Assembly (NCBI GenBank): GCA_035629335.1
Contig: DASPIB010000001.1
Coordinates: 738,473 to 802,472 of the forward strand
Origin: Verrucomicrobiia bacterium
GTDB lineage: Bacteria; Patescibacteriota; Saccharimonadia; Saccharimonadales; Saccharimonadaceae
Reading direction: 5' to 3'
Length of the DNA stretch: 64,000 nt
Each line of letters starts with the position of its first letter. The stretch's first letter is position 1. The notes beneath the pieces are model-generated. The model was not told where the DNA came from and searched no databases. It saw only the letters and a program-made list of their open reading frames with translations. Both the position numbers and the translations under genes were made by a program. Shown one piece after another: positions 43,109 through 51,319 of the stretch.

Positions 43109-43633
43109 ATGCGAGGGAATTATCGCCAATCCGGGCAGCAGTTCCAACGGCCAGTGGTGTTTCAAGAAATTGAGGTGTCGCTCCCTGAGATACTGGGCTT
43201 GGTCGGCGGGAAGATCGGCTGGACGAAGCGGGGGACTATCAAGGTTTTTAAGGGTGGAAAGGCGCCGAAGCGCAGGTTCCAACCTGGTAGTTTCATCCGA
43301 GTTGGCGGCCAGCTATTTTTGGTTGTTTACGCCTACCGCCTTAAGGATAACCCGAGCGAATGGCTGTATGCCTGCGAGTACCGCAACAAACTCGTCAAGG
43401 AGGTGCCGAGCGAACTCTTCCCGGGCCTTACGGAGTCGCTGCAGGCTGGCTCTAAAACGCCGCGAATCTTCCCGCACCTGTTCCGCGATGCCTTGCAGGC
43501 ACACGCGTACTTTGCTGATATTCCACTTGGCGCCGATCGAAAGATCTTCACCAATGGGATGCTCGTGAAGGCTGGCGCCAAGGTCGTGATCGAGATAATC
43601 GAGTCCGTCCTGCCCGCACCAAAGGTTGATTAG
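43109..43633 (+). CDS. Hypothetical protein, 174 residues
   Basis: No family is recognised. It is basic, with a strand-rich middle (FIRVGGQLFLVVYAYRLKDN) and helices around it. GAGGAAC precedes the ATG by 7 bases, and a TATAAT box lies about 50 bases upstream. A terminator follows. There is no signal peptide. Confidence 0.7.
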   Translation: MRGNYRQSGQQFQRPVVFQEIEVSLPEILGLVGGKIGWTKRGTIKVFKGGKAPKRRFQPGSFIRVGGQLFLVVYAYRLKDNPSEWLYACEYRNKLVKEVPSELFPGLTESLQAGSKTPRIFPHLFRDALQAHAYFADIPLGADRKIFTNGMLVKAGAKVVIEIIESVLPAPKVD

Positions 43634-43640
43634 CGACCCC

Positions 43641-43695
43641 ACGCCCCATTCCTTACACCAGCAGACACCGCGTCGCTTCTGTAAGGATGGGGTGT
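43641..43695 (+). terminator. Terminator hairpin
   Basis: Arms 43641-43656 and 43681-43695 pair over about 15 bp with one bulge and one G-U, followed by TTTTGCTTT, just after the gene at 43109-43633. Confidence 0.75.
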
Positions 43696-43820
43696 TTTGC
43701 TTTACATCGATCCTAGGCATTTTCCGCACCGCAGGGCACCAAGTTTGCAGATCACTTTACAAAAAATCGTTACTATTATATTGTATAAGCACAGTCAATC
43801 CCGGCCTTTTAGGTGGTGTG

Positions 43821-44588
43821 GTGAGTGAACTAAGCAGATTCGCCGGCGTAGAACTACAGGTGTGCGAACTAGGCACTGAATCTACCCGTGCAGCGGTATT
43901 CCTGGCATCGGCGCCGAATAAAAAGGTTGTTCGGTTAACCGGGGGTGCTGGTGGCATGGCTGCCAGTCAAGCTAACGAAATGTACGACATGTTCGTCAGC
44001 GCTTTCAAAGGGTGCGAAGTCGCCCTGATTGCTGGCGGCACACGTATGCTGGCTGCGCCTGGCTACACTCAGGTAAAGCCGAGCATCACCGAGGTACTAC
44101 CGAAAATCATTGCCTGTAGCCCTAAGGCACGGGCAATCGGGGTAGTGCCGCGGATTGACAACATGGTGCTCCATAACGGGAACCTGGTTATCTACCGCGA
44201 ACCCGAGCACATTAATATCATCCACCCAAAGCTCCACAGCTGCATCATCCTGCAATATGCAGACAGAGGCCTCAAAGACCTCTGGACAAAGGAGTGGCAA
44301 GCCTCGCTGGAGTACATGGAGTTGCTCCGTGATAGCGGCGGCTACGAACCGCTTCATATTGTGTACAATGGCGGCATGTATACCGAGCAAGAGCTGCTCC
44401 ATGTTGCCAAGCTGACCAAGCGAAAGCAAGCCCGGCTGCTTCTGATCGAAGGAAGCGGACGAATGGCAAGCAAATACGCAGCCGATAAGGCATTTCGTAG
44501 TCAGTACAACGATCAAACCGAAGTGCTGTCGTGCAAGCCCCATGAGTTGGCGCAAGTACTGCGTGAACTCAAAATAGTCCAGCAATAG
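43821..44588 (+). CDS. SLOG/LSDAT-like nucleotide-binding-fold protein (first of a pair)
   Basis: The pattern of glycine-rich turns matches the SLOG (SMF/DprA-LOG) superfamily, in particular the LSDAT branch: RLTGGAGGM, ALIAGGTRML, VYNGGMYTEQEL and LLIEGSGRMAS. Such domains bind nucleotide-derived ligands. Length about 255. The GTG at 43821 is chosen for an AGGTGG sequence upstream; a GTG at 43818 is equally possible. A TATAAG box lies at 43784-43789. It is followed after 9 bases by a paralogue. No effector domain is fused. Confidence 0.65.
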   Translation: MSELSRFAGVELQVCELGTESTRAAVFLASAPNKKVVRLTGGAGGMAASQANEMYDMFVSAFKGCEVALIAGGTRMLAAPGYTQVKPSITEVLPKIIACSPKARAIGVVPRIDNMVLHNGNLVIYREPEHINIIHPKLHSCIILQYADRGLKDLWTKEWQASLEYMELLRDSGGYEPLHIVYNGGMYTEQELLHVAKLTKRKQARLLLIEGSGRMASKYAADKAFRSQYNDQTEVLSCKPHELAQVLRELKIVQQ

Positions 44589-44597
44589 GGAGATGTC

Positions 44598-45425
44598 ATG
44601 GACTACTTTCCTCCTGGTACTGCCCGCAAGGTCACCGGCGGTATTGCCAAGTTTGTCGTGGGGCAGCGCAAAGAAGGTGCGCCCAAGGCCATGAAGGTGC
44701 TCTGTGCCGATAAGGCGGGGATCATCCGGTTCGTTGGCGGCACCAGCAATGACACGGTCAGCGGTGAAGCTGCCCTTAGGTTCACCGAAGCGGTTTTTAG
44801 TGACGGCAAGTTGCAGCCGCTGGCCCTCATGAGTGGGGGCACGCGGATCGTCAACGACCGACTCAAAGTGATCCCCGGCATTCTGGAGATGCCCGGCCTG
44901 GCAAAGCTGTGGAACCCGGATTGCGTCGCGCTTGGAAGCGTGCCGCGCACCAGCGCCACGATGTCGTACCAGGGTGAACACTCAAGCTTGATGCTGAGTG
45001 ACATCATGAACGACTCCATGCTGCCCAACCCGACACTCGACATGCTGTGGGTGGTGCAGTATGGAGTCAACGACACCTCCGGCTGGGATGGCGACGTTGA
45101 GGTCTATTTGGAGTTCATGGACAACATGCGCCAAGACGCAGGGCTTGTGCCGGCCACTATTTGCTGGAACGGTGGCCTCGTCACCGCCAAGGAAATCCGC
45201 GGCGCGCTGGAGTACGGGTTTCACTGTCTGCTCATCGAGGGTAGCGGTCGTTTCACCGACGCCGCTATTGCCTTTAAGCGGGGCAAGCAGGTTGAGGACG
45301 CACAGTTCCGCACCATCCTCGGTAAGTGGCACGATTCGGGCGTCGAGCTCAACTTCGACATCATTCGTCATGATGATCCCAACCAGGTAAAGCAGTGGCT
45401 GACTGCCCACGGCTTGCGCCGCTAG
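44598..45425 (+). CDS. SLOG/LSDAT-like nucleotide-binding-fold protein (second of a pair)
   Basis: A paralogue of the preceding gene with the same motif order: RFVGGTSNDT, ALMSGGTRIV, CWNGGLVTAKEI and LLIEGSGRFTD, over 275 residues. The two differ at most other positions, so they are old duplicates. AGGGAGA precedes the ATG by 5 bases and a perfect 14-bp terminator follows. As tandem genes they might form a hetero-oligomer. Codons are markedly G+C-rich compared with the island genes. Confidence 0.65.
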   Translation: MDYFPPGTARKVTGGIAKFVVGQRKEGAPKAMKVLCADKAGIIRFVGGTSNDTVSGEAALRFTEAVFSDGKLQPLALMSGGTRIVNDRLKVIPGILEMPGLAKLWNPDCVALGSVPRTSATMSYQGEHSSLMLSDIMNDSMLPNPTLDMLWVVQYGVNDTSGWDGDVEVYLEFMDNMRQDAGLVPATICWNGGLVTAKEIRGALEYGFHCLLIEGSGRFTDAAIAFKRGKQVEDAQFRTILGKWHDSGVELNFDIIRHDDPNQVKQWLTAHGLRR

Positions 45426-45429
45426 AAAA

Positions 45430-45468
45430 GAGGCTTGCACTTCTTCCCCGAGAGGAAGTGCAAGCCTC
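45430..45468. terminator. Terminator hairpin between convergent genes
   Basis: A perfect 14-bp stem (45430-45443 with 45455-45468) lies between the SLOG pair and the convergent ABC-F gene, with T-rich sequence on the plus side. Confidence 0.85.
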
Positions 45469-45470
45469 AT

Positions 45471-46952
45471 TTAATTTGTAGGCCGGGTTAGAGTAACCGT
45501 TTTATTTGGCCGCAATCTATCCACAAAATACCGGTCGTGCGAAGCGACCACTAAAGCCCCCTTGTATTCATTCAGTGCAGCTTCAATTGTTTCGCGGGTT
45601 GGAATATCCAGATGGTTCGTTGGCTCATCCAGCACCAGCAGGTTAAATTGGCCTAAAAGAAGCAGCAAGAAGCTTGCCTTCGCTTGCTGGCCGCGCGACA
45701 GTTCGCCAGTTGGCTTGTGGAGCATTTCAGGCGATAAGTCGAGCGCTTTTGCTTGTTGGTATACCAAAGTTTCGTCGAAGATACCCGCTGCTTGAGTGGC
45801 TGCAAAAATAGTCTTCGTTGGCTCCAGACCGTAGACATCTTGTGAAAAATATCCCACCCTGATATTCGCCCCATAAGCGATGTTACCGCTTGTTGGTGCA
45901 AACTGGCCCGCTACGAGCTTTAGGAGGGTTGACTTACCGGTTCCATTTTCGCCCCGTACCCACAGTCTATCGCCTCCGCGCAGTTCAAACGACAGAGGCT
46001 GCAGTAACCCTTTACCGCCAAAGGATTTTGTTACTTCCTGAACGCCGAGCACTATTTTTGATGTATGCACCGCTCCCAAAAGGTGGGTCGTGTAGCGTTT
46101 TTCAACCTGAGGTTTTTCAGTTTGTTCAAGTTTTTCTAGCTTGGTTTGCAGCGCTTTTGCCCGCCCGCCTAGCGAATTTTGAACATATTCGTTTTTAAAA
46201 TTCTTGAGAAATTTGTCGTTGTCGCGCTGGCGGCTATCGCGCACGCCACGCTGAGAACGGTCGTTCGCCTCGCGAATAAGGCGCTGGATGCGCTTTCGGT
46301 CTTCTTGATATTTTTCGTACTCTTTAGCCCTCAGGGCTTGTTCTTGGGCAATTTGCGCGCTGTAGGCATCGTAATTGCCTTTAAACTCTCTGAGCTCAGC
46401 CTTATCTAACTGCCATACCTTCGTTGCAACGGCATTAATAAAAGAGCGGTCGTGGCTGACCATCACCACACTGCCGCGATAGTGCTGGATAAAACTTTCA
46501 AGCCACACTAAGCCCTCGTTATCCAAATTATTTGTCGGCTCGTCAAGCAGTAGGGTAGTGGGGGCAGGGTCTTGGGCCAAGGTCAGCGCGAGCGCCAATC
46601 GAGTCCGCTGTCCACCGCTTAATTCACGCACTGACTGCTCGATAACTGTTGGCTGCAACTGCACCTGCGATAGCGCATACAGCACCCGCCACTCTTCAAG
46701 CTCTGCAACCAGTTTGCTCACTAGGCAGTCAGCTTGAATATCTTGAGCTGCGTAGCCAATAATTTCCCCACCCAGCTGTACCGAGCCGCTATCTGGCGGC
46801 GACGCGCCACGCAGAACATCAAGCAATGTTGATTTCCCCGCACCATTACGGCCAATTATGGCAATGCGGTCCCCGGTGGCAATGACACCGCTGATACCAC
46901 TAAACACTTGGTGGGCTGAAAAAGATTTTGAAAGGTTTGTAAAATTGATCAT
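45471..46952 (-). CDS. ABC-F family ATPase (ribosome-associated)
   Basis: ABC-F proteins act on the ribosome and several confer antibiotic tolerance. Both ATP sites are visible: Walker A GRNGAGKST and GENGTGKST, signatures LSGGQRTRL and LSRGQQAKA (the second with SRG), and two DEPTN Walker B motifs. A charged linker (about 200-280) rich in Lys, Arg and Gln joins them. At 493 residues it is in the Msr/Vga/Vml size range and has no membrane domain. The ATG at 46952 has GAGGAG upstream and a leader with attenuator features. Confidence 0.9.
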   Translation of the reverse strand: MINFTNLSKSFSAHQVFSGISGVIATGDRIAIIGRNGAGKSTLLDVLRGASPPDSGSVQLGGEIIGYAAQDIQADCLVSKLVAELEEWRVLYALSQVQLQPTVIEQSVRELSGGQRTRLALALTLAQDPAPTTLLLDEPTNNLDNEGLVWLESFIQHYRGSVVMVSHDRSFINAVATKVWQLDKAELREFKGNYDAYSAQIAQEQALRAKEYEKYQEDRKRIQRLIREANDRSQRGVRDSRQRDNDKFLKNFKNEYVQNSLGGRAKALQTKLEKLEQTEKPQVEKRYTTHLLGAVHTSKIVLGVQEVTKSFGGKGLLQPLSFELRGGDRLWVRGENGTGKSTLLKLVAGQFAPTSGNIAYGANIRVGYFSQDVYGLEPTKTIFAATQAAGIFDETLVYQQAKALDLSPEMLHKPTGELSRGQQAKASFLLLLLGQFNLLVLDEPTNHLDIPTRETIEAALNEYKGALVVASHDRYFVDRLRPNKTVTLTRPTN

Positions 46953-46969
46953 GTAGCTCCTCGAAAATA

Positions 46970-47011
46970 AAACCAGGTACCTGTTTGACGCTACAAAACG
47001 GTACCTGGTTT
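46970..47011 (-). promoter_or_regulatory. Attenuator hairpin in the ABC-F leader
   Basis: On the minus strand a perfect 12-bp stem (47011-47000 with 46981-46970) is directly followed by a T-rich run and then the ribosome-binding site of the ABC-F gene, so it would terminate transcription ahead of the coding region. An upstream GGTTTT (47048-47043) can pair with the AAACC start of this stem, offering an antiterminator. Confidence 0.75.
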
Positions 47012-47062
47012 AAAGAAGACATTTTTAACTTACATAACAAATAAAACCGAATTGCAGCTGGT

Positions 47063-47086
47063 TTATGAGTTAGTAAGTTGTATCAT
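47063..47086 (-). CDS. Candidate leader peptide MIQLTNS
   Basis: A 7-codon frame with stop lies about 37 bases after a TATAAT box (47128-47123) in the leader of the ABC-F gene. Its stop codon overlaps an AAACCAG copy that can pair with the downstream GGTTTT. A ribosome stalled here by an antibiotic would free that segment for antitermination. This is inferred from layout only. Confidence 0.5.
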   Translation of the reverse strand: MIQLTNS

Positions 47087-47122
47087 TTTTACGAGAACAA
47101 ACGCCTTTCTGTCACTTTCCTT

Positions 47123-47128
47123 ATTATA
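47123..47128 (-). promoter_or_regulatory. -10 box of the ABC-F transcription unit
   Basis: A consensus TATAAT on the minus strand, about 170 bases before the ABC-F start codon, defines a long leader that holds the leader peptide and the attenuator hairpin. Confidence 0.6.
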
Positions 47129-47163
47129 TCACATTTTATTTATAATCAAAAGCATTTTGCTGG

Positions 47164-47649
47164 TTAATAGCGGATCGGAACGCCTTCAAGCGCCAGTAAG
47201 GTCGCTTTGCTCTCGAGACCACCAGCGTAACCCGTGATTCGGCCACCAGTTGCGAGAATACGATGGCAGGGCACTACAATCGAATGCGGATTGCTGCCCA
47301 CCGCCGTACCGACTGCCCGCATGGCCGAAGGTCGGCCGATTCGAGCTGCAAGCTGGCCGTAAGTGCTGGTTTCGCCAAAGGGAATTTTGGCTATTTCTCC
47401 CCAAACCGCTAGTTGAAATGAAGTACCGTGGGCTTTAATTGGGACGTCAAACACTTGTCGCTTACCGGCAAAATATTCCTGCAACTGTTGCAAGAGCACC
47501 GCAAATGGCGTATCATCTTGAATCCAGTCGGGCAGGGCAGTAGGCGCTCGTTTAAATACTTTCCAGTGCATACCGGTTATGGCGGTGCCGTCGCTCGTTA
47601 GGAGCATGGTGCCGGCGGGCGTATCGAGATATTTGTAGAATGTGGTCAT
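47164..47649 (-). CDS. ogt: Methylated-DNA-protein-cysteine methyltransferase
   Basis: This suicide enzyme removes methyl groups from O6-methylguanine in DNA. The active-site motif PCHRI has acceptor Cys128, preceded by the helix-turn-helix-like TYGQLAARIGRPSAMRAVG. The length is 161. The start is the ATG at 47649, 1 base after the stop of the Ada-AlkA gene, with AAGGAGG inside that gene's end, so the two form an operon. Confidence 0.96.
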   Translation of the reverse strand: MTTFYKYLDTPAGTMLLTSDGTAITGMHWKVFKRAPTALPDWIQDDTPFAVLLQQLQEYFAGKRQVFDVPIKAHGTSFQLAVWGEIAKIPFGETSTYGQLAARIGRPSAMRAVGTAVGSNPHSIVVPCHRILATGGRITGYAGGLESKATLLALEGVPIRY

Positions 47650-47650
47650 T

Positions 47651-49048
47651 TTAGCCTCCTTGATTATCTAATGATTTCCATAACAGTACCGTGGCGTAGC
47701 TGCGCCAGGGCTGCCATTTTTTGGCCCGTTCGCGCAATTGGCGCTCGGTGAAGCGGCTGCCGGGCTGTACGGCTTTCTGTAGGCCCAAATCGCCAGCTGG
47801 TAAAACGTCGGGCCAGTGTAAAAGGCGCATCTGCAAGTACTCGGCCGTCCACGGGCCGATACCCGGAATGGCAACCAGCCGTTCGTAAAAGCGCACCGGG
47901 TTTGGCTCGTCAAGTCGTAGCGAGCCGTCCTGCACCATGCAGCCGACCTGCCAAATCGTCGTCGCGCGTTTAAGTGGCACGCCAATTTGCGCAATGGCTT
48001 CGGGCGTGCTGGCCGCGATTTGTGCCGGCCGAGTACCAATGTTACTCGCCAAGCGATTCATTAAAGTCGTTGCCCCTGCAACACTAACCTGCTGGCCAAG
48101 AATAACCCGCAGCAGCATTTCAAAATTATCCCAACACCCCGGAACGCGCAGACCTGGGTACTGCTCAATTAACTTCTTCAACTGTGGATCCTCGGCCAGC
48201 GAGGCCGCAATCACCAGCGGGTTGGCATCGAGGTCGAACAATTTTCTTACTCGGCGCACAATCCGGTACGATTGTCCGGCTAGGGCCGCGGGTATTTCAA
48301 TCAGCAACTGATTTTTGTGGGCGACGTTTTGGACTTTGATTTCGTAATTATTAATGGTTCGAATGTAGGTATCGCCCAAAACACGCTCGAATGGCGTTGC
48401 TCGGCCACGGAGAAAACTAAGCAGATTCTGCCAATCAAACGGTGGCCGATAATCCGTGCGCAAACTCACTGCTTGATCGGGTAGGTCTTGGCGGTTTTTC
48501 CGGAGTTGTCGCGGGGTGAAGCCATATGATTGGCGCATATTAATAGTGAGTCGCCCAGGCGTCGCAAAACCGGCAGCGTACGCCACTTGAGCTATGGGCA
48601 GGTTGGTGTCTTGTAATAATTGTTTGGCAAACAGCAAGCGCTTGGTAGTGAGGTAATCTTTAGGTTCAACGCCAAATTCTTGAGCAAACAGCCTGCGTAC
48701 ATGCCGTGGGCTCATTGCGAAACTGCGGCTGGCGTCGGCCAGTGTTTGCTGCATAAGTAGCGTGTCATCGATATGAGCGGCAAGTTGCTGTGCAGCAGAT
48801 GGTAGGGTAGGAGTGGTGCCAGGCGCTCGTTCGGGCCGACAACGCAGACAAGGCCGAAACCCGGCTTTTTCTGCAGCCGCTGGGGTGGCAACAAACGAAC
48901 AATTTTCTATTTTTGGTACTTGTGCCGAACAGACTGGTCGGCAATATATGCCAGTCGAGCTGACACAAATAAAAAACTGACCATCAAACCGGCGGTCGTG
49001 AGCAAGGACGGCTTTATAGTATGACTCTTGCGAAAAATTCATAATCAT
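47651..49048 (-). CDS. alkA: Ada-type regulator fused to AlkA 3-methyladenine DNA glycosylase
   Basis: Three parts are visible. The Ada N-domain has zinc/methyl-acceptor cysteines Cys36, Cys40, Cys67 and Cys70, where Cys36 would take methyl from phosphotriesters. An AraC-type helix-turn-helix follows (about 90-185). The AlkA glycosylase spans about 195-465 with LGQQVSVAGA, IPGIGPWTAEY and a catalytic Asp in PAGDLGL. This fusion senses and repairs alkylation and would activate itself and ogt. Length 465. The start is 49048 or a second ATG at 49042. Confidence 0.95.
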   Translation of the reverse strand: MIMNFSQESYYKAVLAHDRRFDGQFFICVSSTGIYCRPVCSAQVPKIENCSFVATPAAAEKAGFRPCLRCRPERAPGTTPTLPSAAQQLAAHIDDTLLMQQTLADASRSFAMSPRHVRRLFAQEFGVEPKDYLTTKRLLFAKQLLQDTNLPIAQVAYAAGFATPGRLTINMRQSYGFTPRQLRKNRQDLPDQAVSLRTDYRPPFDWQNLLSFLRGRATPFERVLGDTYIRTINNYEIKVQNVAHKNQLLIEIPAALAGQSYRIVRRVRKLFDLDANPLVIAASLAEDPQLKKLIEQYPGLRVPGCWDNFEMLLRVILGQQVSVAGATTLMNRLASNIGTRPAQIAASTPEAIAQIGVPLKRATTIWQVGCMVQDGSLRLDEPNPVRFYERLVAIPGIGPWTAEYLQMRLLHWPDVLPAGDLGLQKAVQPGSRFTERQLRERAKKWQPWRSYATVLLWKSLDNQGG

Positions 49049-49116
49049 AGCGTAGCATGACGTCAGGTAAGATTACTGCGTTTTCGGACATTGACACGGC
49101 TCAAAACTGATTTATG

Positions 49117-49148
49117 AAGGGCTATGCGCCAAACGGCACATAGCCCTT
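49117..49148 (-). terminator. Terminator hairpin
   Basis: A perfect 10-bp stem (49117-49126 with 49139-49148) starts 2 bases after the end of the minus-strand gene at 49150-49530. Confidence 0.78.
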
Positions 49149-49149
49149 T

Positions 49150-49530
49150 CTAGCTGCGAGCTGCTGACGTTTCGTTGATGATTCGTTCGACTGCCGCGCA
49201 AAGCACTTGAGCTCGTTCCTGCTGTGCGTTTGGCCCACGATATCGGACGAGTCCAGCTGCGTTAATCTTTACTTCAAGTAGCAGTACGGAATCGTCTGAA
49301 TAGTAACGGCTCGGCATAACGCAGCGGCCGATATCATCGAGGCCAAGCACCTTACGGCGAAACCGCTCCACAGCGTTTGCAGCCACTAGCGGCTTGAGTA
49401 GAGCGGTGCTTAGCTGCAAGATAACCACCAGGCCATCGCCTTCGGCCGCGTAATCTTTAACTGCGACACCAGTCACACAGGCTCCTTCTGGTGATGACGT
49501 CCGCTTGGGGGACGCCTTACGTCGCCGCAT
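49150..49530 (-). CDS. Hypothetical protein, 126 residues
   Basis: No family is recognised. A basic N-terminus (RRRKASPKR) precedes a strand-rich middle (GDGLVVILQLS, VLLLEVKINAAGLVRYRG) and a C-terminal helix. It is soluble. Terminated by the hairpin at 49117-49148. The strand pattern VLLLEVKINAAGLVRY vaguely recalls small ligand-binding folds, but no call is made. Confidence 0.62.
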   Translation of the reverse strand: MRRRKASPKRTSSPEGACVTGVAVKDYAAEGDGLVVILQLSTALLKPLVAANAVERFRRKVLGLDDIGRCVMPSRYYSDDSVLLLEVKINAAGLVRYRGPNAQQERAQVLCAAVERIINETSAARS

Positions 49531-49646
49531 CTGTCATCACTCGCTCTCTATCCCAAAACGTAAGATCTTATATAGTATATCACATAACAAATTTTGAGTA
49601 TACACAAGTAAGGCCTTGTTAGAGGGCGCTCAGCTAACTGAGGAGG

Positions 49647-49814
49647 CTATTTGGCTTTAGTCGCCGCCATACCAACAGCAATACCTATCACTACCCCAAT
49701 TGGAATAAGTATCGCCGGGCTCAGCCAGTAAGTGCCCACAAACCAACCAATCAGACCACCCAAAACCGCACTAATACTCATTACTACTACTTGGTTATTA
49801 TTTTTGTCTTTCAT
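49647..49814 (-). CDS. Small two-pass membrane protein, 55 residues
   Basis: Read on the minus strand: a charged, Asn-rich start (MKDKNNNQ), a hydrophobic segment with a GGLIGWFVG turn, and a second segment (LIPIGVVIGIAVGMAA) ending in Lys residues. AGGAG lies 7 bases before the ATG at 49814. Gly-rich two-helix proteins of this kind occur as glycine-zipper-like membrane proteins. No homologue is recognised. Confidence 0.65.
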   Translation of the reverse strand: MKDKNNNQVVVMSISAVLGGLIGWFVGTYWLSPAILIPIGVVIGIAVGMAATKAK

Positions 49815-50026
49815 CTACCGCTCCTGCCCAGAAAGGGCTTTAATGCTCTAGAATTTTATTATACCTTTTTCGTGGTGGACAAAACAACAAGACTTTTCAG
49901 TTGCAAGTATGTTTTACGCCAACGACGTTCATAAAGAACTAATGACGGCAGTTTTGACAATATCAGCAATCAGCCCACTGCTTAAAGTACGGGCGCCTTA
50001 ATTCCGCCTGTGCTACAATACCTTCC

Positions 50027-50800
50027 ATGAATCAACCGTCTCCTGACTTAACTTTTGCCCTTCAGCTCGCCCGTGAATCAAGCCTTATTTTTAAGAAGTA
50101 TTTTGGTGGTGCCCATACCGAATGGAAAGCCGATAACACCCCGCTCACCCTAGCCGACACCGAAATTAACGACCTGATTATTAAAAGAATCGCCGAAACA
50201 TACCCCGGCGATGCCGTCTATGGAGAAGAAGCTTCAACCACTACCGAAAGCAATCGACTATGGGTAATCGACCCGGTTGATGGCACGCAGCCTTTTGAAA
50301 ATGGTATTCCCGTTTCGACAATTGTCATTGCACTAGTGGGTGACGGCCGGCCGCAACTGGCCGTAGCCTACGACCCGATAGCTGACGACCTGTATTATGC
50401 CGAAGCAGGGAAGGGTGCCTATAAAAACGATCAGCAGATTTTTTGCAACCAAAACCAAGCGGTTGGCGCCAGCTATTTTGCAACCAGCAGCTTTCACCCC
50501 GAGGATTTTGCTTCAACCGGCACAGTGCTCGACCGCATCGATACCGCTAAAGGCAAGGTGTTTAATTTTCGTTCGTTTACTTATTCAGCCATGAAAGTGG
50601 CCGAGGGCAAGCTATCGGGAGCTATGCTAGGGGTAGGACGACTTTACGACACCATCGCTCCGGCCCTAATTGTTACCGAAGCTGGCGGCACGGCCACCGA
50701 TCTTGCCGGTGGGGAAGTGAGTTACACTGGCACTTCAAATGGGATAGTGGTGTCGAATGGCCCGCTTCATGGTGCATTGCTGGAATATTTACGGCCATAA
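50027..50800 (+). CDS. Inositol monophosphatase-family phosphatase
   Basis: Members hydrolyse inositol phosphate, 3'-phosphoadenosine phosphate, histidinol phosphate or fructose bisphosphate. Metal-site motifs are visible: GEEAS (Glu), WVIDPVDGT, and the late RLYDTIAPALIVTEAGG in place of the WDxAAG motif. The length of 257 is normal. The ATG at 50027 lies 7 bases after TACAAT (50014-50019), a leaderless-type start. The substrate is not readable. Confidence 0.9.
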   Translation: MNQPSPDLTFALQLARESSLIFKKYFGGAHTEWKADNTPLTLADTEINDLIIKRIAETYPGDAVYGEEASTTTESNRLWVIDPVDGTQPFENGIPVSTIVIALVGDGRPQLAVAYDPIADDLYYAEAGKGAYKNDQQIFCNQNQAVGASYFATSSFHPEDFASTGTVLDRIDTAKGKVFNFRSFTYSAMKVAEGKLSGAMLGVGRLYDTIAPALIVTEAGGTATDLAGGEVSYTGTSNGIVVSNGPLHGALLEYLRP

Positions 50801-50863
50801 GTAAACCCGCTGCCGAGTAGTTGATCTGGCGCTTTGCTTCTATAAACACTTTTAAATTAAAAG

Positions 50864-50888
50864 GGCGCCTCGGGTCTAGCGAGGCGCC
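50864..50888 (-). terminator. Terminator hairpin
   Basis: A perfect 9-bp GC-rich stem (50864-50872 with 50880-50888) with T-rich sequence on the minus side, just beyond the stop of the gene at 50906-51199. Confidence 0.8.
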
Positions 50889-50905
50889 GTACTACAGCAA
50901 AAAGG

Positions 50906-51199
50906 CTAGTCAACGCCCTTCACAACATCGGAATGGTCACTTAGCCACTTCGAAACAAGCATGTGCTCACGTTCATTGAGGATAGTGACATCCATACGCA
51001 AGCCCAGTTTAGCCATGCGGTCTGCCGCCAAACCTTGCAGGGGTACATAGCTTGGCACATCACTGTGATTCATATTGTGACGACTGAGTAGTGCGCTCAG
51101 CTCGCGGGCCGCAGCTGCGCCAGCCTCAGAATAGTTGAACACAATCTGATTTGACCCATCGCTTTTGGCGCCATAGATCTTGAGGTCAAGATTGAACAT
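50906..51199 (-). CDS. Hypothetical protein, 97 residues
   Basis: No family is recognised. A strand start (FNLDLKIYGAKS, QIVFNYSE) is followed by helices. It is soluble. GAGGG precedes the ATG. The gene is closed by the hairpin at 50864-50888 and stands alone between two plus-strand genes. Confidence 0.62.
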   Translation of the reverse strand: MFNLDLKIYGAKSDGSNQIVFNYSEAGAAAARELSALLSRHNMNHSDVPSYVPLQGLAADRMAKLGLRMDVTILNEREHMLVSKWLSDHSDVVKGVD

Positions 51200-51319
51200 T
51201 TTCCCTCATCTCGCTAGTTAGCACGGGCAATTGATACATAATAAGTGCCCTTGGGGCCAATGTCAAGCGTGGCGTTATAAGCCACAGCCAGGTATTATCA
51301 ACGGCAGGAGGTAACTATC

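Noticed and set aside
44097-44981. 294-residue minus-strand frame
   Set aside because: It spans both SLOG-like genes in antisense; those have ribosome-binding sites and a paralogous motif order.
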